From positions 62,001-126,000 of the forward strand of contig NZ_JAHGAJ010000011.1 of assembly GCF_030248535.1 (NCBI RefSeq): a stretch of 64,000 nt of DNA. Direction: 5' to 3'. Position numbers and translations under genes: made by a program. The stretch's first letter is position 1; each line of letters begins with the position of its first letter. Positions 16,528 through 25,743 of this stretch are shown in pieces. The notes beneath the pieces were generated by a model. It saw only the letters and a program-made list of their open reading frames with translations. It did no database searches and was not told the origin of the DNA. The DNA is from Vibrio sp. D404a. GTDB taxonomy: Bacteria; Pseudomonadota; Gammaproteobacteria; Enterobacterales; Vibrionaceae.

Positions 16528-17793
16528 TCATTTGTTTTGTTCCGACCTTGACCAAAAGTCCGATAGGTCGTTAAAAAGATCATCGTTATCTAAGATACTA
16601 AGATGGTCTTCGTTGTAGCCACGAATTTGGTCGGCATTTAGTTGAGCAGGGCGCGAAAGTTGGCTGGAAAGGTTGATGACACCATCATTGCTTTTGGTAT
16701 TAAACAGTTCGCCAGAGTTATAGCCAAAGGCCAAAAAGTGCGGTGCATGAGTCTTCTCAACGTCACTAAACAGATCAGCAATAAATTGGCCGTCTGGGTT
16801 CAACTCTACCCACGCTGGCATGACGACAGGCGAATAAGCTATCCCTTTCTTAGCCGATGCCACGCCAGCGAACGGGGAAGAGATGGTGCTGATGCTACTA
16901 ACAAAATCGCACAGATGACCCATTTGACACTGACGAATACTGTTGGCGACGATAAGGCCGCCCATGCTGTGAGCGACAACATGAAGTTGGTTTATCTGGT
17001 ATTCAGTCACGACAGTGTGCAACAGGTTATTTAGGCCTTTGGAGTTCAATGCCAGAGACAAGCCTGAAGGGTAGTTGAAGACCCAGATCTGATATTTAGA
17101 TTGGTCGACTTTTTCAATCAGTGGGGCAAAGTCTAATGCGGTGGCGTTAATGCCATGCACAAATAAGATCGGGATTTTATCTGGGTCGTATTCTGACAAA
17201 AAATAGAGCCCGGCATTATCCTCAAGTAAAAACGTCAGAGGTTGCCACATCCCCAGCGCTGCATTATCCCTGTTAAAGGGCGGATCCGAAAGATTCACCA
17301 CGGTGCCGATATCAACCAAATCCAGTTCGATCTTTAGCAGCGAAGAGAGTGAGCGATCAACAAAGGCGCGCGGAACTTCATTCTTATTGACCTCTAGTGA
17401 GACGTCGATGGCTGATTTATCTTGGTGATTACGAAGGTTAACGATACTGAACGGCTCGTCGGCTTGTAGGGTTAAGTCTTGATTCTTATCTTCAAAAACC
17501 AGCAGATAATGGATGTTATTCGATAGCTGTAAGTCGATACGGTCGCCATCGATAATGCCGTCGTAGCCGTCCACCTCGCTTTTATTAATGTCTTTGATTT
17601 GCTCAATCACCACCGCTGAATCTGTCGCAGGTTGACTCAAAATGAGTTGGTACTGGTTGGTAATCGAATCAATCGCTTCTATTTCTTGAGATAAGTGTCG
17701 AAAGTTACTGCACCCGAACAACACTGAACTGGCGAGTAGCAGTGACGAAAACCGTGTTGCCAAAGGTAAGCGTGCAGTCCGTGTTTTTCTCAT
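16528..17793 (-). CDS. Alpha/beta-hydrolase lipoprotein (lipase-like)
   Basis: A 421-residue protein with a lipobox (SVLFGC, Cys at about residue 28), so it is lipid-anchored. The first half (to about residue 200) is a beta-rich extension of unknown function. The second half is an alpha/beta hydrolase: IPILFVHGINATALDF supplies the oxyanion region, VAHSMGGLIV the nucleophile elbow (Ser276), then SNDGVINLSS (Asp) and NEDHLSILDN (His) complete a plausible triad. Family members are triacylglycerol lipases or acyl-ester hydrolases. It stands alone, and the natural substrate is unknown. Confidence 0.8.
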   Translation of the reverse strand: MRKTRTARLPLATRFSSLLLASSVLFGCSNFRHLSQEIEAIDSITNQYQLILSQPATDSAVVIEQIKDINKSEVDGYDGIIDGDRIDLQLSNNIHYLLVFEDKNQDLTLQADEPFSIVNLRNHQDKSAIDVSLEVNKNEVPRAFVDRSLSSLLKIELDLVDIGTVVNLSDPPFNRDNAALGMWQPLTFLLEDNAGLYFLSEYDPDKIPILFVHGINATALDFAPLIEKVDQSKYQIWVFNYPSGLSLALNSKGLNNLLHTVVTEYQINQLHVVAHSMGGLIVANSIRQCQMGHLCDFVSSISTISSPFAGVASAKKGIAYSPVVMPAWVELNPDGQFIADLFSDVEKTHAPHFLAFGYNSGELFNTKSNDGVINLSSQLSRPAQLNADQIRGYNEDHLSILDNDDLFNDLSDFWSRSEQNK

Positions 17794-18177
17794 TCGAATA
17801 TCATCCTTATTTCCAGTCCGATTTATCCATAAATCAACAACCTGTGTTTAATAGTAGCAAGAAAACAATGCCTAATAAAAAGGCAGCTTGCCTTGGTAGG
17901 TAGAACGTCGTTGAACACACAGAGTGTGAACTCGCTTGATGGAACGGTTGTCGGGAGAACAATCGACAATGATCAGTTGAAGATGGTGGTTCGCGTCGCT
18001 TCTTTTTCGTCTCTCATTCGATAAAAATAGGGAGCTATCTATCTTTTGTATGGGAAGTTTGAGTTTGTTGGGTTTGGCTTTTGCATTTGGTGAGGTGTCA
18101 TGAAATGGTAAGTTTTCGAGAATCTCTAGCGCTAGACTGTACACAAATCGAAGTTAAGAAAGCAGAGAGAGAACAGA
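17794..18177. other. 384-base divergent intergenic region
   Basis: Separates the lipase gene (leftward) from the small membrane-protein gene (rightward). I see only presumed promoters and a perfect 12-bp palindrome (TCTAGCGCTAGA, 18125-18136) about 45 bases before the rightward start. A 90-codon leftward frame here lacks any family resemblance and was not called. Confidence 0.5.
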
Positions 18178-18657
18178 ATGAGCAAAGTAGAAAAGGTTTA
18201 CGGATTCAATACACCACAACGTCTATTCGTAGGTTACACGTTAGCTGTGCTGGTGGACCTAGTTGTGCTTAACTTTTTCGATGAGTATTGGGAGTACGTT
18301 AATATTGAGTCGTTTACTATCTCATTCATCGCTGCGATTCTTCTTCAGCTGTTACTCAAACTGTCTATTGGGTTAGAGCATAAGATTGCCGATTACTTTA
18401 AGAGTAAGCCGGGCACAGCACCGAAGGTGTACCGAGGCATTTCGACGTACATCATCCTTGTTGGTTCTAAGTTCGTGATGTTGGAAGCGATTAATATTTT
18501 GTTTGGTGACAAGGTGAGTTTTACTGGCCCGCTGAATGGTGTGGTTGCCTTCTTCGCTGTGGTATTTGTTATCTTGATTTCAGAAGTTGTGGTTTCAAAG
18601 ATTTACTTTGCACTGGATGACAGTGATAAAGAGTTAGCTGAACAGTCGCGAGCGTAA
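18178..18657 (+). CDS. Small integral membrane protein of unknown function (4 TM)
   Basis: A 159-residue protein with four hydrophobic stretches (about residues 17-35, 46-63, 90-110 and 122-143), separated by short charged loops and with an acidic C-terminal tail. The start has a GAGAGAACAG site. I do not recognise a named family. The gene is single, with a bidirectional terminator 20 bases after its stop, and neither neighbour suggests a role. Confidence 0.75.
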   Translation: MSKVEKVYGFNTPQRLFVGYTLAVLVDLVVLNFFDEYWEYVNIESFTISFIAAILLQLLLKLSIGLEHKIADYFKSKPGTAPKVYRGISTYIILVGSKFVMLEAINILFGDKVSFTGPLNGVVAFFAVVFVILISEVVVSKIYFALDDSDKELAEQSRA

Positions 18658-18675
18658 ACCCGCCTATAGAATAAC

Positions 18676-18700
18676 AAGAGCCAGCACAGCGCTGGCTCTT
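18676..18700. terminator. Bidirectional terminator between convergent genes
   Basis: A perfect 10-bp stem (AAGAGCCAGC / GCTGGCTCTT) with a 5-base loop lies between the membrane-protein gene and the amidohydrolase gene. Confidence 0.8.
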
Positions 18701-18728
18701 TTACTTTGCAACGAATGATTAGGCAATG

Positions 18729-20435
18729 CTACTCCGACTCGTAAACAATCTTGCCTTGTAACACCGTCATGAGCACTTGAGTTTTGGCTATTTGTCTTGC
18801 TGTGAGGGTTGTTATGTCATTGTCTAAAACCACCAAATCGGCCGACTTTCCTACCTCAATCGTGCCTGTAATATCATCAATACCTAAGCTTTTTGCTGGG
18901 TAGAGGGTATACGCATCAATGGCGGTGTAAATGTCGGTAAGCCCTGTCTCGCCCATAATCAGGCTATTGGATATGCCCACCAATGGGTTGATATCGTGGA
19001 CATTCCAATCGCTACTGAGCGTAATATTGGCTTCGGTTCTTTGTATTGCATTAAGGTTCATCATGGCTCTGGCTCGTCGGGCGCCTAAGAAGGCAATCGC
19101 CCATTCGTGATCGTGTTGTGCCACGTAGTCCGAGCCTACCTGAAAGTCAGCAGATACGTTCAACTGGCGAAAACGTGGAATATCTTGTTGGTCGATCAGT
19201 TCAACGTGGGTCAAGGTGTAGGGCTTTTTAGAACCAAGACCGCGAACATGTTCGATGGCATCGAGTGACTCGCGTACAGCACCGTCACCAATCGCATGGA
19301 TATGAGCACTAAATCCAATCTTATCCAGAGCGGTGAGCCACTCTTTCATCTTCTGCGGTGGAATGTAGTTAATCCCATTTGGCGAGTCGGTAAGGTAGGT
19401 CTCTAGATAGGGCGCCAATGTTTTTGCGGTGCCGTTAATCACAATACCATCGCTGTACATTTTCACCTGATCAACCAAAAGCAGGCGTGACTTGTCGTTG
19501 GAGTGCATTTTCTCGAACACTTCAAGCTGAGAAGGTATCGCCATTTCTGGATACACCCAAGGGCGAAGTGACACTCGCGCGGTCAAATCTTGGTTTCGTT
19601 CAGCCTCTTGCCAAACATCATACCAACCCCGTTTCCAATACATTCGGCCATCGCCAATGGTGGTAATACCGTGTGCCGCCGCTTCGTCTAACCCTGCCAT
19701 CAAGCCTTGGTAGCTCTGTTCAAATAGCTCACTTTGGCTATTCCAAGCAATCTCCATAACTTGGTCACCCGCATTGTCGAGTAAGATGCCGTTGAGCTTG
19801 CCCGTCTCTTCATCTTTTAGGTAGTAGCCACCTTGTGGGTTTGGAGATTGGTCGCTGATGCGAGCGATCTTTAGAGCCTTCGAGTTCACCCACATGGAGT
19901 GTGAGGTTTGCTCCATGATCACCACTGGACGATCGGGGAAGATTGAGTCAATGATCTCAAGTGGCGTGTAGTCGGAAGGGTGATTCAAAATGGCCTCTAG
20001 TGAAAAGCCGTAACCCATTAGCCAACCCTTTGAGTCATCGCCCGCACATACTTCAAGGTAGGGGATCTGTTCTTCAAGCGTGGCTTCTGAGTCGAGTTCA
20101 CAATTGCCACTCATCTCTGATGCGGCCTCAAATACATGGTTGTGGTTGTCAATGAAGCCCGGCATCACAAAGGCGTTCTCTAAATCGATGACATCGGTTT
20201 GAGATCCTTGGAAGGACTGAGCTTGCGATAGATCACCGATGAAGATGATGTTTCCTTGGTGAGTGACGATGGAGTCTGATTCACGATGCCCATAGATGTC
20301 GACATTGGTGAATATCTGATCGGCGGATTTGGCTGGTGAATCTGTGTGGGTTTGAGCAATAGCGGATGGAATACCCCCTAGGCTCGCAAGTAAGAGAACC
20401 GATGCCATGCGAGATAGCGTGAGTTTTTTATTCAT
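18729..20435 (-). CDS. Exported metal-dependent amidohydrolase (Amidohydrolase_3/YtcJ type)
   Basis: A 568-residue protein. The ATG at 20435 has a GGAAG site eight bases upstream and opens a signal peptide ending AIAQ, so export to the periplasm is likely. The fold is a TIM-barrel amidohydrolase: VMPGFIDNHNHVFE carries the HxH metal motif; AHIHAIGDGAVRESLDAIE and LTHVELI carry the next His ligands; LSSDWNVHDINPL gives the catalytic Asp; and a C-terminal beta domain (GTIEVGKSADLVVLDND) closes it. Relatives hydrolyse C-N bonds in diverse small molecules. The substrate is unknown. It is convergent with the previous gene and has no operon partner. Confidence 0.85.
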   Translation of the reverse strand: MNKKLTLSRMASVLLLASLGGIPSAIAQTHTDSPAKSADQIFTNVDIYGHRESDSIVTHQGNIIFIGDLSQAQSFQGSQTDVIDLENAFVMPGFIDNHNHVFEAASEMSGNCELDSEATLEEQIPYLEVCAGDDSKGWLMGYGFSLEAILNHPSDYTPLEIIDSIFPDRPVVIMEQTSHSMWVNSKALKIARISDQSPNPQGGYYLKDEETGKLNGILLDNAGDQVMEIAWNSQSELFEQSYQGLMAGLDEAAAHGITTIGDGRMYWKRGWYDVWQEAERNQDLTARVSLRPWVYPEMAIPSQLEVFEKMHSNDKSRLLLVDQVKMYSDGIVINGTAKTLAPYLETYLTDSPNGINYIPPQKMKEWLTALDKIGFSAHIHAIGDGAVRESLDAIEHVRGLGSKKPYTLTHVELIDQQDIPRFRQLNVSADFQVGSDYVAQHDHEWAIAFLGARRARAMMNLNAIQRTEANITLSSDWNVHDINPLVGISNSLIMGETGLTDIYTAIDAYTLYPAKSLGIDDITGTIEVGKSADLVVLDNDITTLTARQIAKTQVLMTVLQGKIVYESE

Positions 20436-20752
20436 TATTTTTCTTCCATGTTCCACTGTTTTATAAGTATAGAAAGCGAGTGGCGAGAAGCATATCGTGA
20501 AGTATTAATAATAAAGTGTCCCAGATTGCGCTCTCGTTTAGGTGCTCTCTGAGTATATTGAAAAGAAACACAGTTATACACTAATGAAATAAGGATTGGT
20601 TAACTCATTTACAGGCGAAATAATTTCCATAAGCCGCTGAATAATTTACTGTTATATGAACCAATACAATGGATTTGGCGTATTACCAAGGATGTAAGTT
20701 GAAGCTCTTCTTAGACTTACTCGAATTATGATTAAAACAAGTCGAGGTTAGG
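20436..20752. other. Divergent intergenic region, amidohydrolase to lipocalin
   Basis: This AT-rich 317-base stretch must hold the promoters for both flanking genes. I identified no operator, repeat or extra gene. Confidence 0.4.
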
Positions 20753-21271
20753 ATGAAAAAATTATTATTGTTGCTGAGCGTGGTCCTATTAGGGGGCTGT
20801 GTTGGTATGCCTGAAACGGTTAAGCCCGTTCAGCAATTTGAGTTGGATAGGTACTTAGGGAAGTGGTACGAAGTGGCTCGCTTGGATCACTCATTTGAGC
20901 GCGGACTTACTAGTGTGAGTGCAGAATACAGCTTGCGTGATGATGGTGGCGTAAAGGTGATTAACCGCGGCTACTCAGCAGAAGATGGTGAGTGGAATGA
21001 GGCGGAAGGCAAAGCCTATTTTGTGGAAGGCAGTGAGCAAGGCTACTTGAAAGTGTCGTTCTTTGGTCCATTCTACGGTGCTTATATCGTCTTTGAATTG
21101 GATAAAGAGGATTATCAATACGCATTTGTTTCTGGTCCGAATACCGATTATTTGTGGCTACTCGCCAGAACGCCAGAAGTCGCCCCAGAGGTGATGGAGA
21201 AGTTCAAAGCCATGTCTAAAGAGCGCGGCTTCAATACCGATGAGTTGATTTATGTAGAGCACAGTAAATAA
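20753..21271 (+). CDS. blc: Outer-membrane lipocalin (Blc)
   Basis: A 172-residue lipoprotein. The signal ends VLLGGC, and residue +2 is Val rather than Asp, so the Lol system should sort it to the outer membrane. The body is a bacterial lipocalin: YLGKWYEVARLDHSFERGL is the GxW-containing first conserved region, and YLWLLARTPEV is the third-region equivalent. Bacterial Blc binds fatty acids and lysophospholipids and is linked to envelope stress. Length fits the family. The gene is followed at 110 bases by a cytochrome b561 gene in the same direction, possibly independent. Confidence 0.9.
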   Translation: MKKLLLLLSVVLLGGCVGMPETVKPVQQFELDRYLGKWYEVARLDHSFERGLTSVSAEYSLRDDGGVKVINRGYSAEDGEWNEAEGKAYFVEGSEQGYLKVSFFGPFYGAYIVFELDKEDYQYAFVSGPNTDYLWLLARTPEVAPEVMEKFKAMSKERGFNTDELIYVEHSK

Positions 21272-21380
21272 CCTTGTGCCCGCCTCTTTTTGTCTTTACC
21301 TAACTTTACGTAATTACCATATAAAATGTAATGGTAATAGGTAAAAATAGCGTCAGGTATAGAGACATTAAGTGGTCATT

Positions 21381-21908
21381 ATGAATAAATCGTTATCGAA
21401 ACAGACTGTTGTTTTTCATTGGCTGACAGGCATCTTGTTCCTTGTTGTGTTTGTGATTGGACTTCAATTCGAAGGCATGCCGCGTGGCCCTGAAAAAGGC
21501 GAATTGATGGGGCTGCACAAATCTTTGGGCTTGATTGTTCTATTGGCAGCACTTTTACGCTTGGTATGGCGCATTAAAGAGGGCGCGATTGAGAGTGTTG
21601 CGGTATTAACGCGAGCTCAAGAAGTTGCCGCGAAAGGCGTCCATCACTTCTTATTATTGGTTACATTAGCGATGCCGATTTCTGGCGCTGTGATGAGTGT
21701 TGCTGGTGGTCGAGGTCTGGATCTGTTTGGTATGGAGTTGATTGCGGCTGGTGAGAAAACAGAATGGTTGCAGTCTGCGGCATCATTTATTCATGTCAAC
21801 TCTGTGAACTTGATTATTCTAGCGCTGGCTTTGCATGTACTGGGTGCATTGAAGCATCAGTTTGTCGATAAAGATGGCACATTGAGCCGCATGCTTGGTC
21901 GCTCATAG
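21381..21908 (+). CDS. Cytochrome b561 family protein (CybB-like)
   Basis: A 175-residue four-TM protein of the prokaryotic b561 type. It starts MNKSLSKQTVVFHWLTG with an early His, and has GLHKSLGLIVLLAALLRLVWR, GVHHFLLLVTLAMPISGAVMS and a late LALHVLGALKHQF, giving the His pairs for two hemes b. CybB-type proteins exchange electrons between the quinone pool and acceptors such as superoxide. The internal ATG at 21381 is preferred over a GTG three codons upstream. A strong terminator follows. Confidence 0.88.
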   Translation: MNKSLSKQTVVFHWLTGILFLVVFVIGLQFEGMPRGPEKGELMGLHKSLGLIVLLAALLRLVWRIKEGAIESVAVLTRAQEVAAKGVHHFLLLVTLAMPISGAVMSVAGGRGLDLFGMELIAAGEKTEWLQSAASFIHVNSVNLIILALALHVLGALKHQFVDKDGTLSRMLGRS

Positions 21909-21946
21909 ACTTTTCATTTCTCTTGTTCAAGACTCTCTTAGATGCG

Positions 21947-21974
21947 AAAACACTCGGTTTATACCGAGTGTTTT
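21947..21974 (+). terminator. Intrinsic terminator after cytochrome b561 gene
   Basis: A perfect 12-bp stem (AAAACACTCGGT / ACCGAGTGTTTT) with a TTAT loop. The T-run overlaps the stem end. Confidence 0.88.
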
Positions 21975-21998
21975 TTGTTTATGTTTTCTTACGTCTGG

Positions 21999-22373
21999 TT
22001 AAGCTTGTTTTCGAACCTGCAAAACGCTCAATACCGATAAGGAAAGAAAGAACGCTGGGTCGCTCCAACCAAAGCCAACAAAGATGCTCGTGAACGCGGC
22101 GTATAAGGTGATAATCGCCCCTAACATATTGGTCACTACTAAGCCTTGGATGAGTTTCTTAGCACTCACGCCTGGTTCAATATCGCGTAATAACCAAGTG
22201 ATGGCTGCGATACCGCCAAGGAAGATGCTGGTGTGTTGAGACAGAAAGTACGCGTACTTATCGTTGATCTCCACACCGTACATTGGCCACATAACCGTTG
22301 GCAGGAAAAACAGCGCAATGGCAAAGCCTGCGTAAATAATGCCGTGTAGGCTTAAAAACGTTTTATTGTTCAT
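21999..22373 (-). CDS. Small membrane protein of unknown function (4 TM)
   Basis: A 124-residue protein with four hydrophobic segments (about residues 10-28, 47-64, 75-97 and 101-118) and few charged residues. The start has a GAGAGA site. It lies about 100 bases downstream of the YdhR-like monooxygenase gene in the same direction and may be cotranscribed with it under the divergent LysR gene. I do not recognise a named family. Confidence 0.7.
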   Translation of the reverse strand: MNNKTFLSLHGIIYAGFAIALFFLPTVMWPMYGVEINDKYAYFLSQHTSIFLGGIAAITWLLRDIEPGVSAKKLIQGLVVTNMLGAIITLYAAFTSIFVGFGWSDPAFFLSLSVLSVLQVRKQA

Positions 22374-22475
22374 CTTGTATCTCTCTATCTCGAGCCTGTC
22401 ACTGGTTCTTTTTTATTTCACGATTTCTAATTTGTTTTCAATAGCTTTGTTGCACTTCAATAGTACAAAGCTGAC

Positions 22476-22781
22476 TTAGCCGTGGATTGGACCTTTGTTT
22501 ATGGTCGTTAATGGCTGATTAACATCAAAAATGACGCCGCGCACCTCTGTTACGCCCATCTCTTTTAATCGAGCACTGTGCATTGCGAGATAAGTCTCAG
22601 CACTCAGTTGGTCCTCAAAAAGATAAATCCCGCCACCCAGTTTTTCGACTTCACTCTCTGTCCAAATTTTCCAGATCATACCCGGCTCGTTATTGATCGA
22701 TTTTGCTAAATCAACCAGTGTATTTGCCATCTCTTCGCCAAATGGGCCTGCAAAATCAAAATCGACTTGTAGTAGTTTCAT
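22476..22781 (-). CDS. ydhR: YdhR-family putative monooxygenase
   Basis: A 101-residue cytoplasmic protein matching the YdhR dimeric alpha-beta-barrel family in length and pattern: MKLLQVDFDF at the start, NEPGMIWKIWTESE in the middle, GGGIYLFEDQLSAETYLAMHSARL, and a C-terminal VFDVN-type strand. The family is structurally related to ActVA-Orf6/antibiotic biosynthesis monooxygenases. Its physiological substrate is not established. A GGAG site precedes the ATG. It is divergent from a LysR gene across 130 bases, the usual geometry for LysR control. Confidence 0.88.
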   Translation of the reverse strand: MKLLQVDFDFAGPFGEEMANTLVDLAKSINNEPGMIWKIWTESEVEKLGGGIYLFEDQLSAETYLAMHSARLKEMGVTEVRGVIFDVNQPLTTINKGPIHG

Positions 22782-22912
22782 GGTGCTTCTCCGTAGTAAT
22801 TAAGTATTACGGCAAGCAAAAGGGTTGTTGCTTGCTGATGAGTTAAGTATTGCCTGTAAAAAATGCACAGAAAAGTTCATAATATTGCCAATAACTCTCA
22901 AAAAATTAGACC

Positions 22913-23809
22913 ATGAGAATAAAAACAACCTTAGACCAATGGCAGACTCTTTATGAGATTGACCGCGCGGGTAGCATTCAGGCTGCGGCTCTACAGTTAA
23001 ATAAGAGCCACACCACCTTGATTTATGCATTGCGCAAGTTGGAAGATCAGCTTTCGGTCTCCTTAGTGCAGGTAGAAGGCCGCAGAGCGGTGTTAACTGA
23101 AGATGGTAAATCGCTGCTGAGAAGAGCAAGCACCATGCTTGAGCAGGCTCGGGAGCTAGAGGTGATCAGCGAGCAGCTTTCGAAAGGGATAGAGTCGGAG
23201 ATCACCATCGCTGTGGATCACCTTTGTGACCCTACATGGGTCTACTCGGTGATGGCGAAGTTTCTTGGGTCCAACAGCACGACCTCCGTTCAGATCATCG
23301 AGACATCACTGTCTAAAACGACCGAAATGGTGACGCAGCAGTTAGCTGATGTGGCGATAATCAACTTGCCTGTCACCAATTACCCAGCAGAAGCATTTGG
23401 CGTGACTTCGCTGAAACCGGTGGTCGCCGATTCACATCCATTAGCGAAACAGTCCTTGGTTACTTTGAGTGAGTTATCGACACTGCCACAAATTGTGGTT
23501 CGAGATTTAGGCTCGGTTGAAAAGCAAGCTGACAAAAAAGATGTGGGTTGGTTGAAGTCGAGTCAGCGCATTACGGTGGACAACTTTGACCACGCATTTC
23601 GAGCGGTGGAACAAGGTGTCGGGTATTGCCGTCTTCCGCATCATATTGTAGAGAGTCGTGGCACTGGGAAGCTCAGTGTCTTGAATGTTGAACATTCACA
23701 TAGCTACCAAGTTCCACTGCATTTGACGCTACCGAAAGGTGCGAAAACCGGTTCTGCAGCGCAGTGTTTTTACGACTTATTGCTCGCTTCTGCGGCAAAA
23801 CGCATCTAA
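22913..23809 (+). CDS. LysR-family transcriptional regulator
   Basis: A 298-residue protein with an N-terminal winged helix-turn-helix (LDQWQTLYEIDRAGSIQAAALQLNKSHTTLIYALRKLEDQL) and a C-terminal periplasmic-binding-protein-like effector domain from about residue 90. It diverges from the ydhR-like gene and the small membrane-protein gene, which it probably controls. It is convergent with the TetR gene 22 bases away. No clear ribosome-binding site is seen before the ATG, but the protein begins at the usual distance from the HTH. Confidence 0.88.
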   Translation: MRIKTTLDQWQTLYEIDRAGSIQAAALQLNKSHTTLIYALRKLEDQLSVSLVQVEGRRAVLTEDGKSLLRRASTMLEQARELEVISEQLSKGIESEITIAVDHLCDPTWVYSVMAKFLGSNSTTSVQIIETSLSKTTEMVTQQLADVAIINLPVTNYPAEAFGVTSLKPVVADSHPLAKQSLVTLSELSTLPQIVVRDLGSVEKQADKKDVGWLKSSQRITVDNFDHAFRAVEQGVGYCRLPHHIVESRGTGKLSVLNVEHSHSYQVPLHLTLPKGAKTGSAAQCFYDLLLASAAKRI

Positions 23810-23830
23810 GTGGTAGATAAAGTCGGATTA

Positions 23831-24439
23831 TTAACGGTTACCGTTTAAGAACAGAGCCACACATTCGCGAGTGTAGTTGAGCCTCTCTTGATCGGATTCT
23901 CCGCTGTCGTGTCCGAAGAACGACCAATACGCCGACTTTCCATGAAACATAAGTAGCAGCTGACGCGCAGCAATGATCGGTGAGCTTGAAGTAGACAGGG
24001 TTAAGTCACCAGAATCGATCTTATTTTGCAAGTAATCGGCAAGCAGCTTGGTGGTTTTTTGAGGGCCTGTTTCTAGATAAATAGAGGCGATCTCTGGGTG
24101 GGTGTTTGATTGGCTCACCGCATTTTGGAAAGTCTGCCTAGACTGCTCATCAAGCAACAAGTCTTGAAACTTCACACCAAACTTCACTAACTCATCCACC
24201 ACTTCAGCATTCATATCAAATGCAGCCGGGCTCAGTTCGCGCTCTGCACACTTGGTCTGCATGCAGGTTTCGAAAAGCTCGTCTTTGTTTTTAAAGTGAG
24301 AGTAGACCGTCTGCTTAGAAACGTTCGCTGCCTTGGCGATCTGATCCATATTGATCTTGAAGCCATGTTCAGAGAAAAGCTGGCTTGCTGCGGTTAAGAT
24401 CTGCGATCTCTTCTGCTCACTCTTGATGATTTTTGTCAC
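23831..24439 (-). CDS. TetR-family repressor of the adjacent RND efflux operon
   Basis: A 202-residue protein with a TetR helix-turn-helix (SQILTAASQLFSEHGFKINMDQIAKAANVSKQTVYSHFKNKDELF, about residues 12-56) and a variable ligand-binding C-terminal domain. The start is GTG. It diverges from the RND pump genes across a 208-base region holding a perfect 21-bp palindrome, so it is the likely local repressor, relieved by a toxic or signalling compound. Confidence 0.9.
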   Translation of the reverse strand: MTKIIKSEQKRSQILTAASQLFSEHGFKINMDQIAKAANVSKQTVYSHFKNKDELFETCMQTKCAERELSPAAFDMNAEVVDELVKFGVKFQDLLLDEQSRQTFQNAVSQSNTHPEIASIYLETGPQKTTKLLADYLQNKIDSGDLTLSTSSSPIIAARQLLLMFHGKSAYWSFFGHDSGESDQERLNYTRECVALFLNGNR

Positions 24440-24575
24440 GTCTCTGTTTCTCGTTGTTTCGCTATTTGTCAGTCTTTAGCGTGCAAAATGCGGTGCCATT
24501 TGTCACAGGGTAAGCATTATGCGTTTTGTGATGGTTTTATCAATCAATAACGATGAAACTTATTTTTAACATAAT

Positions 24576-24596
24576 CAAACTAGACAGTCTAGTTTG
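24576..24596. promoter_or_regulatory. Perfect 21-bp palindromic operator, probable TetR site
   Basis: The arms CAAACTAGAC and GTCTAGTTTG flank a single central A. It lies between the TetR gene and the RND operon, about 50 bases before the pump start codon and 140 from the repressor start, where a bound TetR dimer could block both promoters. Confidence 0.75.
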
Positions 24597-24647
24597 GTTT
24601 GGTTAGTCTAAAAATAGGACGATTACATACTGCACAGGAACAGTATT

Positions 24648-25736
24648 ATGTACAAATTGATGAAGAGCAGCGCAGTAGCTGTCGCGCTTTCGACTCTTCT
24701 TGCTGGGTGCGGTGAAGCAACTCAAGCGGAGATCGCGGTCGAGCCAACCATTCTTACGGTGGAAACACTGATTTTAGCTCAGTCTGATTCTTACTCAGTG
24801 CAGCGCGAATATGTCGGTGTCGTAAGAGCGGGGCAGCAGGCGAACCTTGGCTTTGAGTTAGCGGGTAAGGTTGAAGATATTATGGTTGATGTGGGTGACA
24901 CAGTCACAAAAGGTCAGCCACTCATTCAGCTTGATACTCAATTACTGGAAACGGAATCAAGCCAACTTAAAGCGCAGGCTGAGGAAGTGAAAGCTCAGTT
25001 GAACTTGGTGGCAGCGAATCTAAAACGTCAGCGTTCCCTGAAAGAAAAAGGGTTCAGTGCTGAGGCTGAGATTGATTCATTAACCAGTGAACAGCGTGTT
25101 CTTCAAGCCAATCTATTACGCATCGATGCTTCGTTGAAAGCTAATGATCTACGACTGATCAAGTCGACTATCCTTGCTCCGTATTCTGGAACCATTGCGA
25201 CACGTTTTGTATCTCTGGGTGACGTGGTGAATGTCGGCAACCCTACGCTGACGTTACTAGCATCTGAGGGGAAAGAAGCCTTTATCGGTATTCCTGCTCA
25301 TCAAATGCAGAAGGTGAGCTCACTCTCTGCTCCCCATATCCGTGTTGGGAATGAGTCATACGATGTGAGCCTCGTGAATCCGGGCGCAATGGTGGATACC
25401 CAATCCCGCAGTGTTGGCCTTCGCTACCTATTTCCTGAACAAGCGCCTGTGTTAGAAGGGCAGTTGGCATACCTTCAGTTTGACGAAAATATTGATGATC
25501 AAGGCTTTTGGATCCCGCTAACAGGCTTGATTGATGGCTTACGTGGTGTATGGAATGTGTTTGTTATCGGCCAAGATAATCTGGTCGAGAGACGCAGTGT
25601 TCAGGTTCTGTTTGCCAACAACCAACAGGCTTACGTGACAGGCGCGATCACTGAAGGCGAGCATGTGATTGCGAGTGGTCTTCATCGCTTGGTTCCCGGA
25701 CAAACGGTAAGCCCGACCGAATTGGCGTCTAAGTAG
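24648..25736 (+). CDS. RND efflux periplasmic adaptor (membrane fusion) lipoprotein
   Basis: A 362-residue protein with a lipobox (LLAGC, Cys at about residue 21), so it is anchored to the inner membrane. The first lipoyl half (GQQANLGFELAGKVEDIMVDVGDTVTKGQPLIQLD), a short alpha-helical hairpin (about residues 105-160, SSQLKAQAEEVKAQLNLVAANLKRQRSL), the second lipoyl half (TILAPYSGTIATRFVSLGDVV) and a beta-barrel follow in order. It links the RND pump to an outer-membrane channel. No outer-membrane factor is encoded here, so it probably uses TolC from elsewhere. The pump gene begins 7 bases downstream. Confidence 0.93.
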   Translation: MYKLMKSSAVAVALSTLLAGCGEATQAEIAVEPTILTVETLILAQSDSYSVQREYVGVVRAGQQANLGFELAGKVEDIMVDVGDTVTKGQPLIQLDTQLLETESSQLKAQAEEVKAQLNLVAANLKRQRSLKEKGFSAEAEIDSLTSEQRVLQANLLRIDASLKANDLRLIKSTILAPYSGTIATRFVSLGDVVNVGNPTLTLLASEGKEAFIGIPAHQMQKVSSLSAPHIRVGNESYDVSLVNPGAMVDTQSRSVGLRYLFPEQAPVLEGQLAYLQFDENIDDQGFWIPLTGLIDGLRGVWNVFVIGQDNLVERRSVQVLFANNQQAYVTGAITEGEHVIASGLHRLVPGQTVSPTELASK

Positions 25737-25743
25737 GTTGCCC

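Noticed and set aside
17872..18144. 90-codon minus-strand frame in the lipase/membrane-protein gap
   Set aside because: Composition is not protein-like, no ribosome-binding site, no recognisable domain, and it overlaps the expected promoter region.
22800..23129. 109-codon minus-strand frame overlapping the LysR start
   Set aside because: Antisense to the conserved HTH region of LysR; Cys/Pro-rich sequence typical of a shadow frame.
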